From assembly GCA_963674805.2 (NCBI GenBank), contig CAXXNY010000021.1:496001-560000 (forward strand): a stretch of 64,000 nt of DNA. The letters run 5' to 3'. Below, piece by piece: positions 50,335-59,588 of the stretch. This DNA comes from CALMFG01 sp963674805. GTDB lineage: Bacteria > Bacillota > Clostridia > Christensenellales > CALMFG01. Positions within the stretch are counted from its first letter, which is position 1. Each line of letters opens with the position of its first letter. The translations under genes and the position numbers were made by a program. Under the pieces are notes generated by a model. It had not been told where the DNA came from, made no database searches, and saw only the letters and a list, made by a program, of their open reading frames with translations.

Positions 50335-50640
50335 CTAGAGAACAGCCGCGATACCGTAGATAGTTGTCAGAAAAGACAGCACAACCACGCATATCACTAA
50401 AACAGAAACTGATTTATCCTTAAAAAATGCCATTAATCCGAGGATAAAAGAAGCCATCCCAGACAGCCATGCCAGCATCATGGGTATGGTGAGGTTAAGA
50501 TTGCTGAAGAAGGTCTGACCGCCGCGCTGGCCGAACACATTAACCATCAGGAAAAAATACGCTAAGAAAATAATAAGGGCGGCGAACAAAACGGCTGACC
50601 ACTTCCCGTTTTTTGTTTTTGGTAAAAAAGAGATTTTCAT
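50335..50640 (-). CDS. Small membrane protein of unknown function
   Basis: A 101-residue protein with three hydrophobic segments (about 16-36, 50-70 and 77-98) and basic residues at the N-terminus. I recognise no family. It lies four bases downstream of the kinase gene on the same strand, and its end is convergent with the SGNH gene only six bases away. Confidence 0.65.
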   Translation of the reverse strand: MKISFLPKTKNGKWSAVLFAALIIFLAYFFLMVNVFGQRGGQTFFSNLNLTIPMMLAWLSGMASFILGLMAFFKDKSVSVLVICVVVLSFLTTIYGIAAVL

Positions 50641-50644
50641 TTAA

Positions 50645-51727
50645 TTACACTCCATTTATCAATATATCCGAACCATCAAGAATGAAATCACATTGCTTGG
50701 GTATTTGCAGATGCTCAAAGTAGCGGTTTTCCATCGGAATCCATTCCTGAATAAACCGTTTTTGCATCTCAGAACCATTACGGTTTAAAATACGTTCTTT
50801 CTGCGACTCAAAGTCAAGTTTTAAAAACACTGAAATATCATATAAGCCGGAAAGCGCGGGATGCATGCTGTATGCGCCCTCCACAATATTCAATGGTTTT
50901 GGCGCACTGGCAATTGGGTTGCCGAACGCCTGGGCTTTGCAGTCATACGGGCGAAAGGAAAGCGATTCACTTTTCGTTAACGGATTCAGCACTTCGTTTA
51001 AGAAGCGTTCATGGTCCACATTCCCGCCCGGTGCTGATAAGCGATCCTCGGTTCGCTGGAACGGGCGCAGGAAAAAGTCGTCCATATGGAATACATTCCC
51101 GCCGTATACTTGTTCCAGAAAAGCGGCAAGCGTAGTCTTTCCGGCCGCACTGTTCCCCTCAATCGCCATGATAACGCTTTTTTTTTCAGAAAGCAATTGG
51201 TCAATCCGGCAGAGCAGCGGCAGCACCATAGCATAATCCGCCCGGATTACCCGGTAAGCGGGGTGATAGCGCTTTCGAAACTCTGGAGAATGATGAATCG
51301 CAGGGAATCCGCTTCTCTTGTTGTCCGCGATCAGGCTTTGGACATATAACGGATCAAAGGGCAGTGTGCTGTCATCGCACAGCTGTTGAAAACACGTCAG
51401 CTTAGAGATGAAGCCGCTTTTACTCCCGGGATTAAACCGGCTGGACAGGAGAAACAACCGGGATAGCGTAGTTGGATTCAAACCATTCGCATTCAGTCCG
51501 GCAAGATGCACCCTGCAAAAAAGGTCGCCGACCGGCTCGATCAAGGCGCCATTGATTTGCGCTGAGGGCAGACTGTCCAATTCCTGCAGCAATCGATCCA
51601 GCCCCTGCTGCTCGTCGCGTGCAAAGTGGGCGCATCCGAATTCGCTTTGATACAGCGCCTTTAACATATCTTCGGCCATGAGACCGGGGTATCGCTTCAT
51701 TTGATCCATCAGCAGTTCTGTTACCAT
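50645..51727 (-). CDS. P-loop kinase, uridine-kinase-like, with unknown N-terminal domain
   Basis: A 360-residue protein. Residues about 175-360 form a nucleoside-kinase-type P-loop domain: Walker A GNSAAGKTT, FHMDDFFLRPFQRT and IVEGAYSMHP. The N-terminal 170 residues (YQSEFGCAHFARDEQQGLDRLLQEL, FRKRYHPAYRVI) are helical and form a separate domain that I do not recognise. Substrate is probably a nucleoside or other small hydroxyl compound, by family. Confidence 0.82.
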   Translation of the reverse strand: MVTELLMDQMKRYPGLMAEDMLKALYQSEFGCAHFARDEQQGLDRLLQELDSLPSAQINGALIEPVGDLFCRVHLAGLNANGLNPTTLSRLFLLSSRFNPGSKSGFISKLTCFQQLCDDSTLPFDPLYVQSLIADNKRSGFPAIHHSPEFRKRYHPAYRVIRADYAMVLPLLCRIDQLLSEKKSVIMAIEGNSAAGKTTLAAFLEQVYGGNVFHMDDFFLRPFQRTEDRLSAPGGNVDHERFLNEVLNPLTKSESLSFRPYDCKAQAFGNPIASAPKPLNIVEGAYSMHPALSGLYDISVFLKLDFESQKERILNRNGSEMQKRFIQEWIPMENRYFEHLQIPKQCDFILDGSDILINGV

Positions 51728-52030
51728 TCATAATCTCGCTTTTCTTTTATCGCTTAAACCATCATAACGTTTATGGATGGATTCCGCAAGCACGGTGGGG
51801 GGGCCCTGCAATACTGTTGGACAAACCGGACAAAAGGCGCTATTGATAAAATTTTATACTTTAAAAAATATTTCATAAAAACTTCACACAATCGTACGCA
51901 ATACAACCTGAGTGCTGCAGTAAAATGTAGTAAAAATTAAAGGATTTCTTTGCTCAGGAGAAAACTGACCTGTTTGGGGAGCAGATATTGGTTGTCAGGG
52001 CGCTGAGTGAAATCGAATGGAGGAAAAGCT
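51728..52030. other. Intergenic stretch between divergent genes
   Basis: About 300 bases. It holds a G7C3 run near 51798-51807 and AT-rich sequence around 51841-51890 where promoters for both directions may lie, but no clear consensus pair is visible. No gene seen. Confidence 0.4.
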
Positions 52031-53629
52031 ATGAGGAGGATTTTTAAGACAGCCGGCATAATAATGATTACTGCTTTGCTCTTGACTGCTTGCGCGGTGG
52101 CTGTCAATACGGAAGGAACGGCAGACGGCCAGCAAACCGCTGCATCAGAAAAGGCGGAAACGCTCCCGGCATTAGAGAATGCACTGGATCAATTGGTCGA
52201 GTCAGGCCAGATGACAGATACGGAAAAACGGGCGTTGTTGGATTATCTTAAAGAACAGACAGATAATAGTAATCCAATCGGCATGGCAATTGACGCAGGA
52301 ATTATTACTCCGCAGCAGGCGCAAGCACTGGGCGAACTGTTAGGCGCCGCACCTCCGGAAGGCATGCCCGGACCAAACGAAAATACCGAGGCATCACGTG
52401 AGAAGCAGGACATAGATATAGGCTCCATAACGGGCGATTTGACGGTTGCGCTGGCAAATAAAATTGAAGACCAGCTTTTAGCGGACGTTGGATACAGCGC
52501 GGCAGCAGGAGGATATCCGATTGTTGACACGGGTCAAACTGCTTTTTACAGCAACACCAGCGCCATCAGCAAGCAGAAAGCCGGGGATAACTTCTTCGGG
52601 CAGGATGCGAATTACATCGGAAATCAACCGAGCTATACGGATAACGGTGACGGAACGGTGACGGATAACGTGACAGGACTGATGTGGCAGCAGGATCCGG
52701 GAGGAAAAATGACGTGGAAAGAGGCGGTTGATAATCTGGAAGGATTTTCGCTTGCCGGATATGATGACTGGCGGCTGCCGACAATTAAGGAACTTTACTC
52801 ATTGATACAGTTCACCGGCGTTACCTCTATGGAGAGCGCAGCAGACGCAACACCATATATTGACACGGACTATTTCGAGTTTTCATTCGGCGATGAAACG
52901 GGAGAACGGGTTATTGACTCACAATATGCAACCAGCACGATATATGAAAGCGGTACAATGGGCGGTGCGGCGACGATGTTCGGCGTTAACTTTGCCGACG
53001 GCAGAATCAAAGGATATCCAGTGACAAAGGAATTCTATGTTATGTATGTGCGCGGTAATACCCATTACGGCGTAAACAGCTTTGTGGATAACGGCGACGG
53101 AACGATCACCGATGAATCGACCGGGCTGATGTGGATGGAATATGACAGCGGATATTTTGAAGCCGGAGAATCGGGCAACGGCACGATGAATTGGCAGCAG
53201 GCGCTGGACTGGGCAGAGAACCTGGAATTTGCGGGTTGTGACGACTGGACATTGCCTGATGCAAAACAGCTCCAAAGTATTGTCGATTACACGCGCAGTC
53301 CGGATACAACCGGTTCCGCTGCAATTGATCCCATGTTCCAAACCACTCAAGTAGCCGGAGTTGATGGATCACTCGGTTACGCATATTATTGGACAGGCAC
53401 GACACATCTGGACGGCAGGCCGCTTGGGGGCAATGCGGTTTATATCGCTTTCGGCGAAGCTTCCGGAGAGATGAATCATTCGTTGATGGACGTGCACGGC
53501 GCGGGTGCGCAGCGCAGTGATCCGAAGACAGGCGATGCGGATGATTATCCTGCTGTGAATGAATATGCGCCGCAGGGTGATGTGCGGTACGTATACAATA
53601 TGGTAAGGCTTGTTCGTGAAGCGGACTGA
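52031..53629 (+). CDS. DUF1566 (Lcl-type) lipoprotein with two repeats
   Basis: A 532-residue lipoprotein from ATG 52031 (TGGAGG upstream). The signal peptide ends in a lipobox LLLTAC, with Cys near residue 21. A helical, acidic region (about 45-130) is followed by two DUF1566 domains, each beginning NGDGT(V/I)TD and GLMW, with DDWRLPTIKELYSLI and DDWTLPDAKQLQSIV. The fold is related to C-type-lectin and formylglycine enzyme folds and occurs in adhesins. A surface-binding role is possible. It has its own terminator. Confidence 0.87.
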   Translation: MRRIFKTAGIIMITALLLTACAVAVNTEGTADGQQTAASEKAETLPALENALDQLVESGQMTDTEKRALLDYLKEQTDNSNPIGMAIDAGIITPQQAQALGELLGAAPPEGMPGPNENTEASREKQDIDIGSITGDLTVALANKIEDQLLADVGYSAAAGGYPIVDTGQTAFYSNTSAISKQKAGDNFFGQDANYIGNQPSYTDNGDGTVTDNVTGLMWQQDPGGKMTWKEAVDNLEGFSLAGYDDWRLPTIKELYSLIQFTGVTSMESAADATPYIDTDYFEFSFGDETGERVIDSQYATSTIYESGTMGGAATMFGVNFADGRIKGYPVTKEFYVMYVRGNTHYGVNSFVDNGDGTITDESTGLMWMEYDSGYFEAGESGNGTMNWQQALDWAENLEFAGCDDWTLPDAKQLQSIVDYTRSPDTTGSAAIDPMFQTTQVAGVDGSLGYAYYWTGTTHLDGRPLGGNAVYIAFGEASGEMNHSLMDVHGAGAQRSDPKTGDADDYPAVNEYAPQGDVRYVYNMVRLVREAD

Positions 53630-53671
53630 CCAGACTGACAATTCTTATATATAAGCAAGAGTAATTCAAAA

Positions 53672-53701
53672 AGGCTGACCCGATGCGGACAGTCTTTTTT
53701 T
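53672..53701 (+). terminator. Intrinsic terminator after the DUF1566 gene
   Basis: An AGGCTG/CAGTCT stem (53672-53677 with 53690-53695, one G-U) with inner CCG/CGG, followed by seven T. Confidence 0.85.
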
Positions 53702-53734
53702 GTCAGTTGATTGCAGAAGATATAACGATAGTAA

Positions 53735-53790
53735 TTGACAAACGAGAAAGTATCGCATATCATATAGTAAGAAATCTAACTATATGATAT
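53735..53790 (+). promoter_or_regulatory. Promoter and overlapping operator of the MarR operon
   Basis: Perfect TTGACA (53735-53740), a 17-bp spacer and TATCAT (53758-53763). A perfect 12-bp inverted repeat, ATATCATATAGT (53757-53768) with ACTATATGATAT (53779-53790), 10 bp apart, covers the -10 box and the transcription start. This is the arrangement of a MarR autorepressor site. Confidence 0.85.
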
Positions 53791-53803
53791 CGGGCGGTAT
53801 CTT

Positions 53804-54301
53804 ATGAGTGTATTATCAGACAAACCAAAGGACGGCCTGCCGCATACAGAACCTTTGCGCGGCAGCGAAATTAACGAAGCATTCGCCAGGTTTATGCCGA
53901 TGTTTTATGCGCATATCAACAGTATCCTCAATCGTTATAAAACCAATCAATATGACCTCAACGAGAACCAGATCAAGGTGATCATGGCTGTCAGCTTTTT
54001 GGGACAAATGTCGCCGGTGCAAATCAGCCGTGATCTGCATATTTTTAAAGGCAGTCTGACCACAATCATACGCGGTCTGATTGAGATGGGGATGCTTAAC
54101 CGGCGTGATGATCCGCATGATGCTAGGAAGTACTATTTATCCGCTACGGACAAAGCCCGGATGCTGATTCGCGAAAAAACAGCCCGTGACGCAGCGCGTA
54201 TGAATGAACTGTTCCTGAATATGCCGGATGCTGATTTTGATAAGGTGTGTAAAGGACTTTCAATACTTTCTGATTATCTAAAGGAAACTGAAAAACAATG
54301 A
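53804..54301 (+). CDS. MarR-family transcriptional regulator
   Basis: A 165-residue winged-helix repressor. The DNA-binding core is QIKVIMAVSFLGQMSPVQISRDLHIFKGSLTTIIRGLIEMGMLNRRDDPHDARKYYLSATDK (about 47-110), including the wing Asp/Arg. It probably represses its own operon through the repeat at 53757-53790 and releases on binding a toxic ligand that the MATE pump at 55235 exports. It overlaps the next gene by four bases. Confidence 0.92.
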   Translation: MSVLSDKPKDGLPHTEPLRGSEINEAFARFMPMFYAHINSILNRYKTNQYDLNENQIKVIMAVSFLGQMSPVQISRDLHIFKGSLTTIIRGLIEMGMLNRRDDPHDARKYYLSATDKARMLIREKTARDAARMNELFLNMPDADFDKVCKGLSILSDYLKETEKQ

Positions 54302-55194
54302 AGGCTTATAATAAAACTGAAGAGTATGATGCATTTGGACCATGGATTCATATTGTTGGAGAAGCACATGCATTACCGCCGATTTTTGCTGCGGAATGTC
54401 CCGAAGCCGATCGTGCCAAGCTGTTAATTAAAATACCGCGAATGATTGAACGCAGGAATGCGAATCCTGATATGCACCTTTACGACAGTGTTGTTGGTGT
54501 GACGGATGATTATATTCTGATACTCAATCGTAATGGTGACGATATCACCAGGGAAACCATGGCAATCGCGGATATACAGGCAATCCAAAAAACAAATGAT
54601 TTACTGGCAGGCCAACTGCAGCTCTGCGCGGCCGATAACGTATTAACCATAGACTATAATACGGTTTCCGATAATATCATATCACGCATCGTTACGCTGA
54701 TACGCGGTATGTGGGGACAGCAAGAACCCAGCTTTTCGTTACCGACGCTTCCTTACAGCATCAATACGGTGGGATTTTTATATACCAATCTGATCAATGC
54801 CATGCAAAAAGAAGACGCCGGAACCGGGTTGATTGCATATCAGCCTCAGATGATGGTGAGGATGTATGGGCTTCGGCATATTCTCTCTTTGCTCAAATAC
54901 CGGCGTGTCATGCAGAGCACGGCGTTTTTAACCGATTCACGTGAACTTATCACCATTTGCCAATCGAGGTTTATTCAGTCTGAACGGCATAACACTTATG
55001 CATATACATACACCTATGTCCCGCTGAGTGGTATTGCCTATGCGCGAATTATATCATATCCGGGTTATGAATCATTGAGGCAGTTTGAATACGGAACGGC
55101 AGACCACAGGTTTGCATCCTTCATCGGAGAAGAAAATTCAGGGATTGAAGCGTTATCCCGCGTCCTGAATGGATTATTAACGCACCAAAGCTAA
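54298..55194 (+). CDS. Unknown cytoplasmic protein in the MarR-MATE operon
   Basis: A 298-residue protein with no signal peptide or membrane helix. I do not recognise the family. Two similar beta-rich stretches, MHLYDSVVGVTDDYILILNRNG (about 60-82) and RVMQSTAFLTDSRELITICQSR (about 203-224), each followed by an ADIQAI or SGIAYAR strand, suggest two PH-like barrels. Translation is coupled to marR (ATGA). The context suggests a role in sensing or export, but no function can be assigned. Confidence 0.65.
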   Translation: MKAYNKTEEYDAFGPWIHIVGEAHALPPIFAAECPEADRAKLLIKIPRMIERRNANPDMHLYDSVVGVTDDYILILNRNGDDITRETMAIADIQAIQKTNDLLAGQLQLCAADNVLTIDYNTVSDNIISRIVTLIRGMWGQQEPSFSLPTLPYSINTVGFLYTNLINAMQKEDAGTGLIAYQPQMMVRMYGLRHILSLLKYRRVMQSTAFLTDSRELITICQSRFIQSERHNTYAYTYTYVPLSGIAYARIISYPGYESLRQFEYGTADHRFASFIGEENSGIEALSRVLNGLLTHQS

Positions 55195-55234
55195 ACGAAA
55201 CCATCCAGACAACCGAGTTAAGGAGAATCTCAAT

Positions 55235-56605
55235 TTGAAAACATCTGCTATTCAAATGCTGGCCGAAGGGAAAATGTCCAAAACACTTTTTCGGCTTTGC
55301 CTGCCTGCTGTTGCGGCCATGGCTGTCAACGGGATCTATAATGTTGTAGACGCTTTTTTTATTGGATTGACGGGAGATATGGGCGCTATCGGCGCTATTT
55401 CAGTGATATTTCCGCTTTTTGTTGTGATTACAGCGTTGGGGATTTTTTTGGGCATTGGTGCGAGCTCTTACATATCCCGATGCCTTGGCGCAAAAGCAAT
55501 ACTTAAGGCCAACGATGCGGCAAGCACGGCTGTGATCTTTTCTCTTATATTAGGAGCGGTTTCCACGGTAACAGGATTCCTGCTGATGCGCCCAATGCTT
55601 TATCTTTTTGGGGCGCGTGAAGTCATCATGCCCTATGCAAGCGCCTATACTTCCTGGATTTTATACGGCAATATATTTGCCGTGCTTAATGTAACCTTAG
55701 CCGGGATCATCCGCGCTGAGGGGAATACGATATATCCTACTGTCGCGATGCTTTCTGGAACTGTACTCAATATCGCGCTGGATCCGGTATTTATTTTTGC
55801 TGCCGGCTTGGGCATTAAAGGTGCCGCAATCGCTACACTGATATCTTATATAACAACGTCCATTATCAGCATATACTATTATCTTTCTAATAAAGCGGTC
55901 ATAAAAATACGACTTCGCCTTGCGAGTATCAGCAAAGAGAATTCAGTTGAAATAATAAAAGTAGGCTTTCCGGCGATGACCAAGCAAGTACTGCTGGCCG
56001 TTGTATTCTGCATGATTAATATGCTGAGCGCCGGTTACGGAGAGAATGCGGTCACTGCGGCGGGCATTTGCGCCAAGGTTAATTCTTTTATGGCAATGAC
56101 AATGATGGGTATCACACAAGGGTTTATGCCTGTCGCGGGCTTTAATTTTGGCGCCAAAAACTATGCACGTGTGCTGGATGCTTTTAAAAAAATACTGTTC
56201 GTTTTATTGCTGTTTGCGGTTATCTGCAGTTTATTGTATCTGTTACTGAGTGATGAACTCATACGCATTTTCTGCCGCGACGAAGCGGTTATCCGTATCG
56301 GAGAACAGTTTATGATTGCGTTTGCCGTCGGAACGATACCACTGGCCGTTTCATTTTTGATGGATGCGCTGTTTTTTGCCTGCGGTCTGGCCAGGGCAGC
56401 TATGCTCCTTTCGATATCCAGACAAGGGCTTATTTTTATTCCGCTTGTGCTGATTGCCGACCGGCTTTATCAACTACAAGGAGTAATCTGGTCTTCGGCT
56501 GCGGCGGATACGCTCAGCAGTATATTGATTGCCCTGCCGCTCTTCATTGCTTTTATTCACAGGATTAAATCTGCAAACGCTTCCTTGAACATTAGTATTA
56601 GTTAA
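55235..56605 (+). CDS. MATE-family multidrug efflux transporter
   Basis: A 456-residue membrane protein with about 12 hydrophobic helices, starting with TTG after AAGGAGAA. MATE features include KTLFRLCLPAVAAMAVNGIYNVVDAFFIG at the N-terminus, LGIFLGIGASSYISRCLGA, GIIRAEGNTIYPTVAMLSGTVLNIALDPVFIF and QGFMPVAGFNFGAK. Such pumps use Na+ or H+ gradients to export cationic drugs. It is the last gene of the MarR operon. Confidence 0.94.
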   Translation: MKTSAIQMLAEGKMSKTLFRLCLPAVAAMAVNGIYNVVDAFFIGLTGDMGAIGAISVIFPLFVVITALGIFLGIGASSYISRCLGAKAILKANDAASTAVIFSLILGAVSTVTGFLLMRPMLYLFGAREVIMPYASAYTSWILYGNIFAVLNVTLAGIIRAEGNTIYPTVAMLSGTVLNIALDPVFIFAAGLGIKGAAIATLISYITTSIISIYYYLSNKAVIKIRLRLASISKENSVEIIKVGFPAMTKQVLLAVVFCMINMLSAGYGENAVTAAGICAKVNSFMAMTMMGITQGFMPVAGFNFGAKNYARVLDAFKKILFVLLLFAVICSLLYLLLSDELIRIFCRDEAVIRIGEQFMIAFAVGTIPLAVSFLMDALFFACGLARAAMLLSISRQGLIFIPLVLIADRLYQLQGVIWSSAAADTLSSILIALPLFIAFIHRIKSANASLNISIS

Positions 56606-56636
56606 TTAAATTGCCCATAGGTTAAATCATATTCAA

Positions 56637-56665
56637 TTGTACGATTACCTCTATTATGCTATTCT
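56637..56665 (+). promoter_or_regulatory. Predicted promoter of the XRE-TPR gene
   Basis: TTGTAC (56637-56642), a 17-bp spacer and TATTCT (56660-56665), 30 bp before the start codon. A moderate match. Confidence 0.5.
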
Positions 56666-56694
56666 GAAAAAGTAAAAGCTCAGGAGGTGCAGCC

Positions 56695-57738
56695 ATGCAT
56701 ATAGGGGAAGTCATCAGAAAATACCGTAAAGATCAGAATATGACGCAGGAGGGAATGGCGGTCCGGCTTGGCGTTACGGCACCGGCGGTGAACAAATGGG
56801 AAAAAGGCAACTCGCTGCCCGATATTACGTTGCTGTCACCAATTGCGAGATTATTGGATATATCTTTGGACGAATTATTATCCCACAAACAAGCGCTTTC
56901 TGAGGAGGAAGCGAACCGGCTTTTAATGGAGGCTGAAGAGAAGCTGAAAACGGAAGGGATAGATGACGTCTTCGAGTGGATGAAAGCGTGCCTTTCGACG
57001 TACCCGAACAGCTATTATCTCATTTTGTGGATGGCGAGTATCTTTGACAGCCACCGGCAAATGGATAAGGTGCAAGAAGCAGAGCGCTATGACGATTATG
57101 TTTTAAACTGCTATACGCGGGTGCTGGAGAGCGAAAGCGAAACGCTGAGGCTTGCCGCTGCTGAGGCATTGTATTATTTTTATATTCAAAAGCAAGCATA
57201 CAATCAGGCCGAAGAATACCTCGCCTATTTCTCCAAGGAGAACCCCGAGCGCAAACAAAAACAGGCGTTTATTTACAGGAAGACGGGGCGAGAAGAAGAG
57301 GCCAATCAGATGTTTGAGGAATTGCTTTATTCCGGATACCGGAGCCTAAGCATGTCTTTTCAGGGTATCTATAGTATGGCTCTGGAGGAAGGTGATTATA
57401 AGAAAGCCCAGTGGATGGTTGAAAAAACGCAGAGTCTGGCAAAGCTATTTGAGTTTGGTGAATATCACGAAGTTTCGGCCGGGCTTGAAATAGCGCAGCT
57501 AGAAAAGAATGTAGAGAAAACCTTGTACATCATGGAACGGATGCTGACCAATATCGAAAGTATCGCCGGCTTTTCAAAGTCGCCGCTTTATGCGCATATG
57601 AAGTTTAGTACGCCTGATGAAAATTACTATAATGAAGTAAGGGAAGGCCTGCTGGAGGCATTCCGCGATGAGGAAACCTTCGCATATTTGAAGGATGATA
57701 AGCGGTGGAGAGAATTGGTCGGGTATGCCCGGAACTGA
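56695..57738 (+). CDS. XRE-family regulator with TPR-like C-terminal domain
   Basis: A 347-residue protein. The N-terminal helix-turn-helix (IGEVIRKYRKDQNMTQEGMAVRLGVTAPAVNKWEKGNSLPDITLL, residues 2-46) is classic XRE. The rest is alpha-helical and resembles tetratricopeptide repeats, a layout found in clostridial regulators that bind peptides or partners. CAGGAGGTG precedes the ATG. Its target is unknown, and a monocistronic unit is indicated by the terminator after it. Confidence 0.9.
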   Translation: MHIGEVIRKYRKDQNMTQEGMAVRLGVTAPAVNKWEKGNSLPDITLLSPIARLLDISLDELLSHKQALSEEEANRLLMEAEEKLKTEGIDDVFEWMKACLSTYPNSYYLILWMASIFDSHRQMDKVQEAERYDDYVLNCYTRVLESESETLRLAAAEALYYFYIQKQAYNQAEEYLAYFSKENPERKQKQAFIYRKTGREEEANQMFEELLYSGYRSLSMSFQGIYSMALEEGDYKKAQWMVEKTQSLAKLFEFGEYHEVSAGLEIAQLEKNVEKTLYIMERMLTNIESIAGFSKSPLYAHMKFSTPDENYYNEVREGLLEAFRDEETFAYLKDDKRWRELVGYARN

Positions 57739-57805
57739 TCGAATTGTATCGGGATAAATTTCGAAAAGCATAATATTGATATATAATAACTTTTAACATT
57801 CTTAT

Positions 57806-57833
57806 AAAACGCTAATAAATAGCGTTTTCTTTA
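57806..57833 (+). terminator. Intrinsic terminator after the XRE gene
   Basis: A perfect 9-bp stem, AAAACGCTA/TAGCGTTTT (57806-57814 with 57820-57828), and a 5-nt loop, with TTTTCTTT at its end. Confidence 0.85.
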
Positions 57834-57874
57834 ATTCAAAATCCGTGAATATAAAAAGTCAAATATACAGATAT

Positions 57875-57903
57875 TTGAGATAATAGTAATAAACATGTAT
57901 AAT
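57875..57903 (+). promoter_or_regulatory. Sigma-A-type promoter of the ECF sigma operon
   Basis: TTGAGA (57875-57880), a 17-bp spacer and a perfect TATAAT (57898-57903). Transcription would begin near 57910, before the GAGG ribosome binding site of the sigma gene. Confidence 0.78.
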
Positions 57904-57938
57904 TATTATTCAATATATTTTGTTTTTTGAGGTTTGGG

Positions 57939-58496
57939 ATGGTCATTATTTTAGTTTCCACTCAGGAAGAAAAAGAGAAAATTGAGCGTCTAATTGAAAC
58001 ATATGGAAAAGAATTATACAGCTTTGCGTTTCGCCTGACATTGAGCCAACACGATGCCGATGATTTGTTCCAGCAGACCTGGCTTAAAGTGGTGGATCAT
58101 TTCAGCGCGCTCCAGGATAATAATTTTAGGGCATGGGTGTATAAAGTATGTGAAAATCAGTTTAAAGATAATTACAGAAAAGCCAAGACCAAAAAAAGAG
58201 TAATCAAAGACGATTATGCTTCTAATGAACAAAAAGCCTTCGTTATCAGCAATGCTCCGGGTTTAGACAATCCGCAGGATGAGATTGAAAACCGAGCGGT
58301 TAAGGTGATGATCCTGGAAAAACTGAATAATTTGCCCGAAACAAAGCGGGCGCCGATATTGATGTATTACTATCAGGCGATGAATTATGAAGAGATAGCC
58401 GAAGCCCTGCGGATACCCGTCGGCACGGTCCGGTCGCGTATTTTTGATGCCAAGAAGATATTGAAACAGCAGATGGAAGGTGAAATCTATGTTTGA
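57939..58496 (+). CDS. ECF-type RNA polymerase sigma factor
   Basis: A 185-residue sigma-70 family protein from ATG 57939 (TTGAGG upstream). Region 2 is LYSFAFRLTLSQHDADDLFQQTWLKVVDHF with FRAWVYKVCENQFKDNYR, and region 4 is LPETKRAPILMYYYQAMNYEEIAEALRIPVGTVRSRIFDAKKIL. It overlaps the next gene, which encodes its probable anti-sigma factor. It probably directs envelope-stress or surface genes, including the large surface protein downstream. Confidence 0.92.
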   Translation: MVIILVSTQEEKEKIERLIETYGKELYSFAFRLTLSQHDADDLFQQTWLKVVDHFSALQDNNFRAWVYKVCENQFKDNYRKAKTKKRVIKDDYASNEQKAFVISNAPGLDNPQDEIENRAVKVMILEKLNNLPETKRAPILMYYYQAMNYEEIAEALRIPVGTVRSRIFDAKKILKQQMEGEIYV

Positions 58497-59523
58497 TATC
58501 AATCGGGAACTGGATGAAATACGAAGCATCAGTTTAACGCCGTCGGCAGAGCTGATCAGGGAAACCAAACGCAGAATCAGAAGGCACCGGCAAAATGCGG
58601 ATGCGCCAGAAGAACGGCCGGTATGGCGCAGGCGCGCGGCATGGATAACAGTGCCCATGGCAGCGGCGCTCGCGGTTGTGTTTGCAGTCAATATTGTATC
58701 GCTCCAATACACGGCATATTATACGGTGGATATTAATCCGGGCGTTGGGTTTTCAGTCAATGGCGACGGAATCGTAACTGATGTTGATTTAATCGATACG
58801 GAATCTATGGATGCGGATGTTTTACGTACGCTTGAAGGGCGGCCGCTGGTACAGGTAATGGATGCAGTACTCGCGGAAGCACAGCGCAGCGGATATATCG
58901 AGCCGGATACGGACGTGCTGGTTGGCTGTTTTGCCGGACAAAAGCACACAGCGATCACAAAAAACCAGATCGGCGCGTCGCTGAGCGGCAATATTCAAGA
59001 GCGCATTAATCTTTTATATATTGTAGGCACAAAGGATGAAAGAAAAACAGCAGAGCAGAAGGATGTTTCGCCCGGCCTTTACAGCCTGAGCCGATTGGCT
59101 GAGAATTCTGTTGTATCATCGGAAAGCGACCTGACGGATGTGATTGCGGGTGTAGAGGCGGCAACCGGGCGCGATATAGAAGACCTGCTGGAAGAGAAAC
59201 GCGGTCCAGAGGCGTATGCAGCGCCGGAAATTGACCTTACTATAAACCAGAATACGGCTGTGATTGCCTGGCCATATATTGGCTACCGAAAGAATAACTA
59301 TGACGGTACGATCATCTACCAGCTGGCGTGTGCAAAAACCAAGGATGCACTGTTTGATTCGCCGCAGATACTGGATGAATACGTGTTTGAGGCATGGGAT
59401 AAACAGCCGCTCAACTATGCACTGAGTCTGACTGATGAGAACCGGGATAGATATTACGCGGTCTTTGCGGTGTATGACGATGGAACGATCGTTGTAGATG
59501 AAAAACCAGTTTTTATTCCATAA
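58489..59523 (+). CDS. RsgI-like anti-sigma factor, membrane-anchored
   Basis: A 344-residue single-pass protein from ATG 58489 (GGAAGG upstream). The cytoplasmic N-terminus (about 1-48) probably holds the sigma factor, a membrane helix lies at about 53-70, and the outside begins with YTVDINPGVGFSVNGDGIVTDVDLIDTESMD, the pattern of RsgI-type periplasmic domains. The C-terminal part (about 225-344) is a distinct beta-rich domain not seen in typical RsgI. It overlaps the sigma gene by eight bases. Confidence 0.85.
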   Translation: MFDINRELDEIRSISLTPSAELIRETKRRIRRHRQNADAPEERPVWRRRAAWITVPMAAALAVVFAVNIVSLQYTAYYTVDINPGVGFSVNGDGIVTDVDLIDTESMDADVLRTLEGRPLVQVMDAVLAEAQRSGYIEPDTDVLVGCFAGQKHTAITKNQIGASLSGNIQERINLLYIVGTKDERKTAEQKDVSPGLYSLSRLAENSVVSSESDLTDVIAGVEAATGRDIEDLLEEKRGPEAYAAPEIDLTINQNTAVIAWPYIGYRKNNYDGTIIYQLACAKTKDALFDSPQILDEYVFEAWDKQPLNYALSLTDENRDRYYAVFAVYDDGTIVVDEKPVFIP

Positions 59524-59588
59524 AACCGAACTTTTTTTAAGCTGAAACGTTGTATTAAGTGAGAAGAAAATGAAAAGGAGACAGGGAA

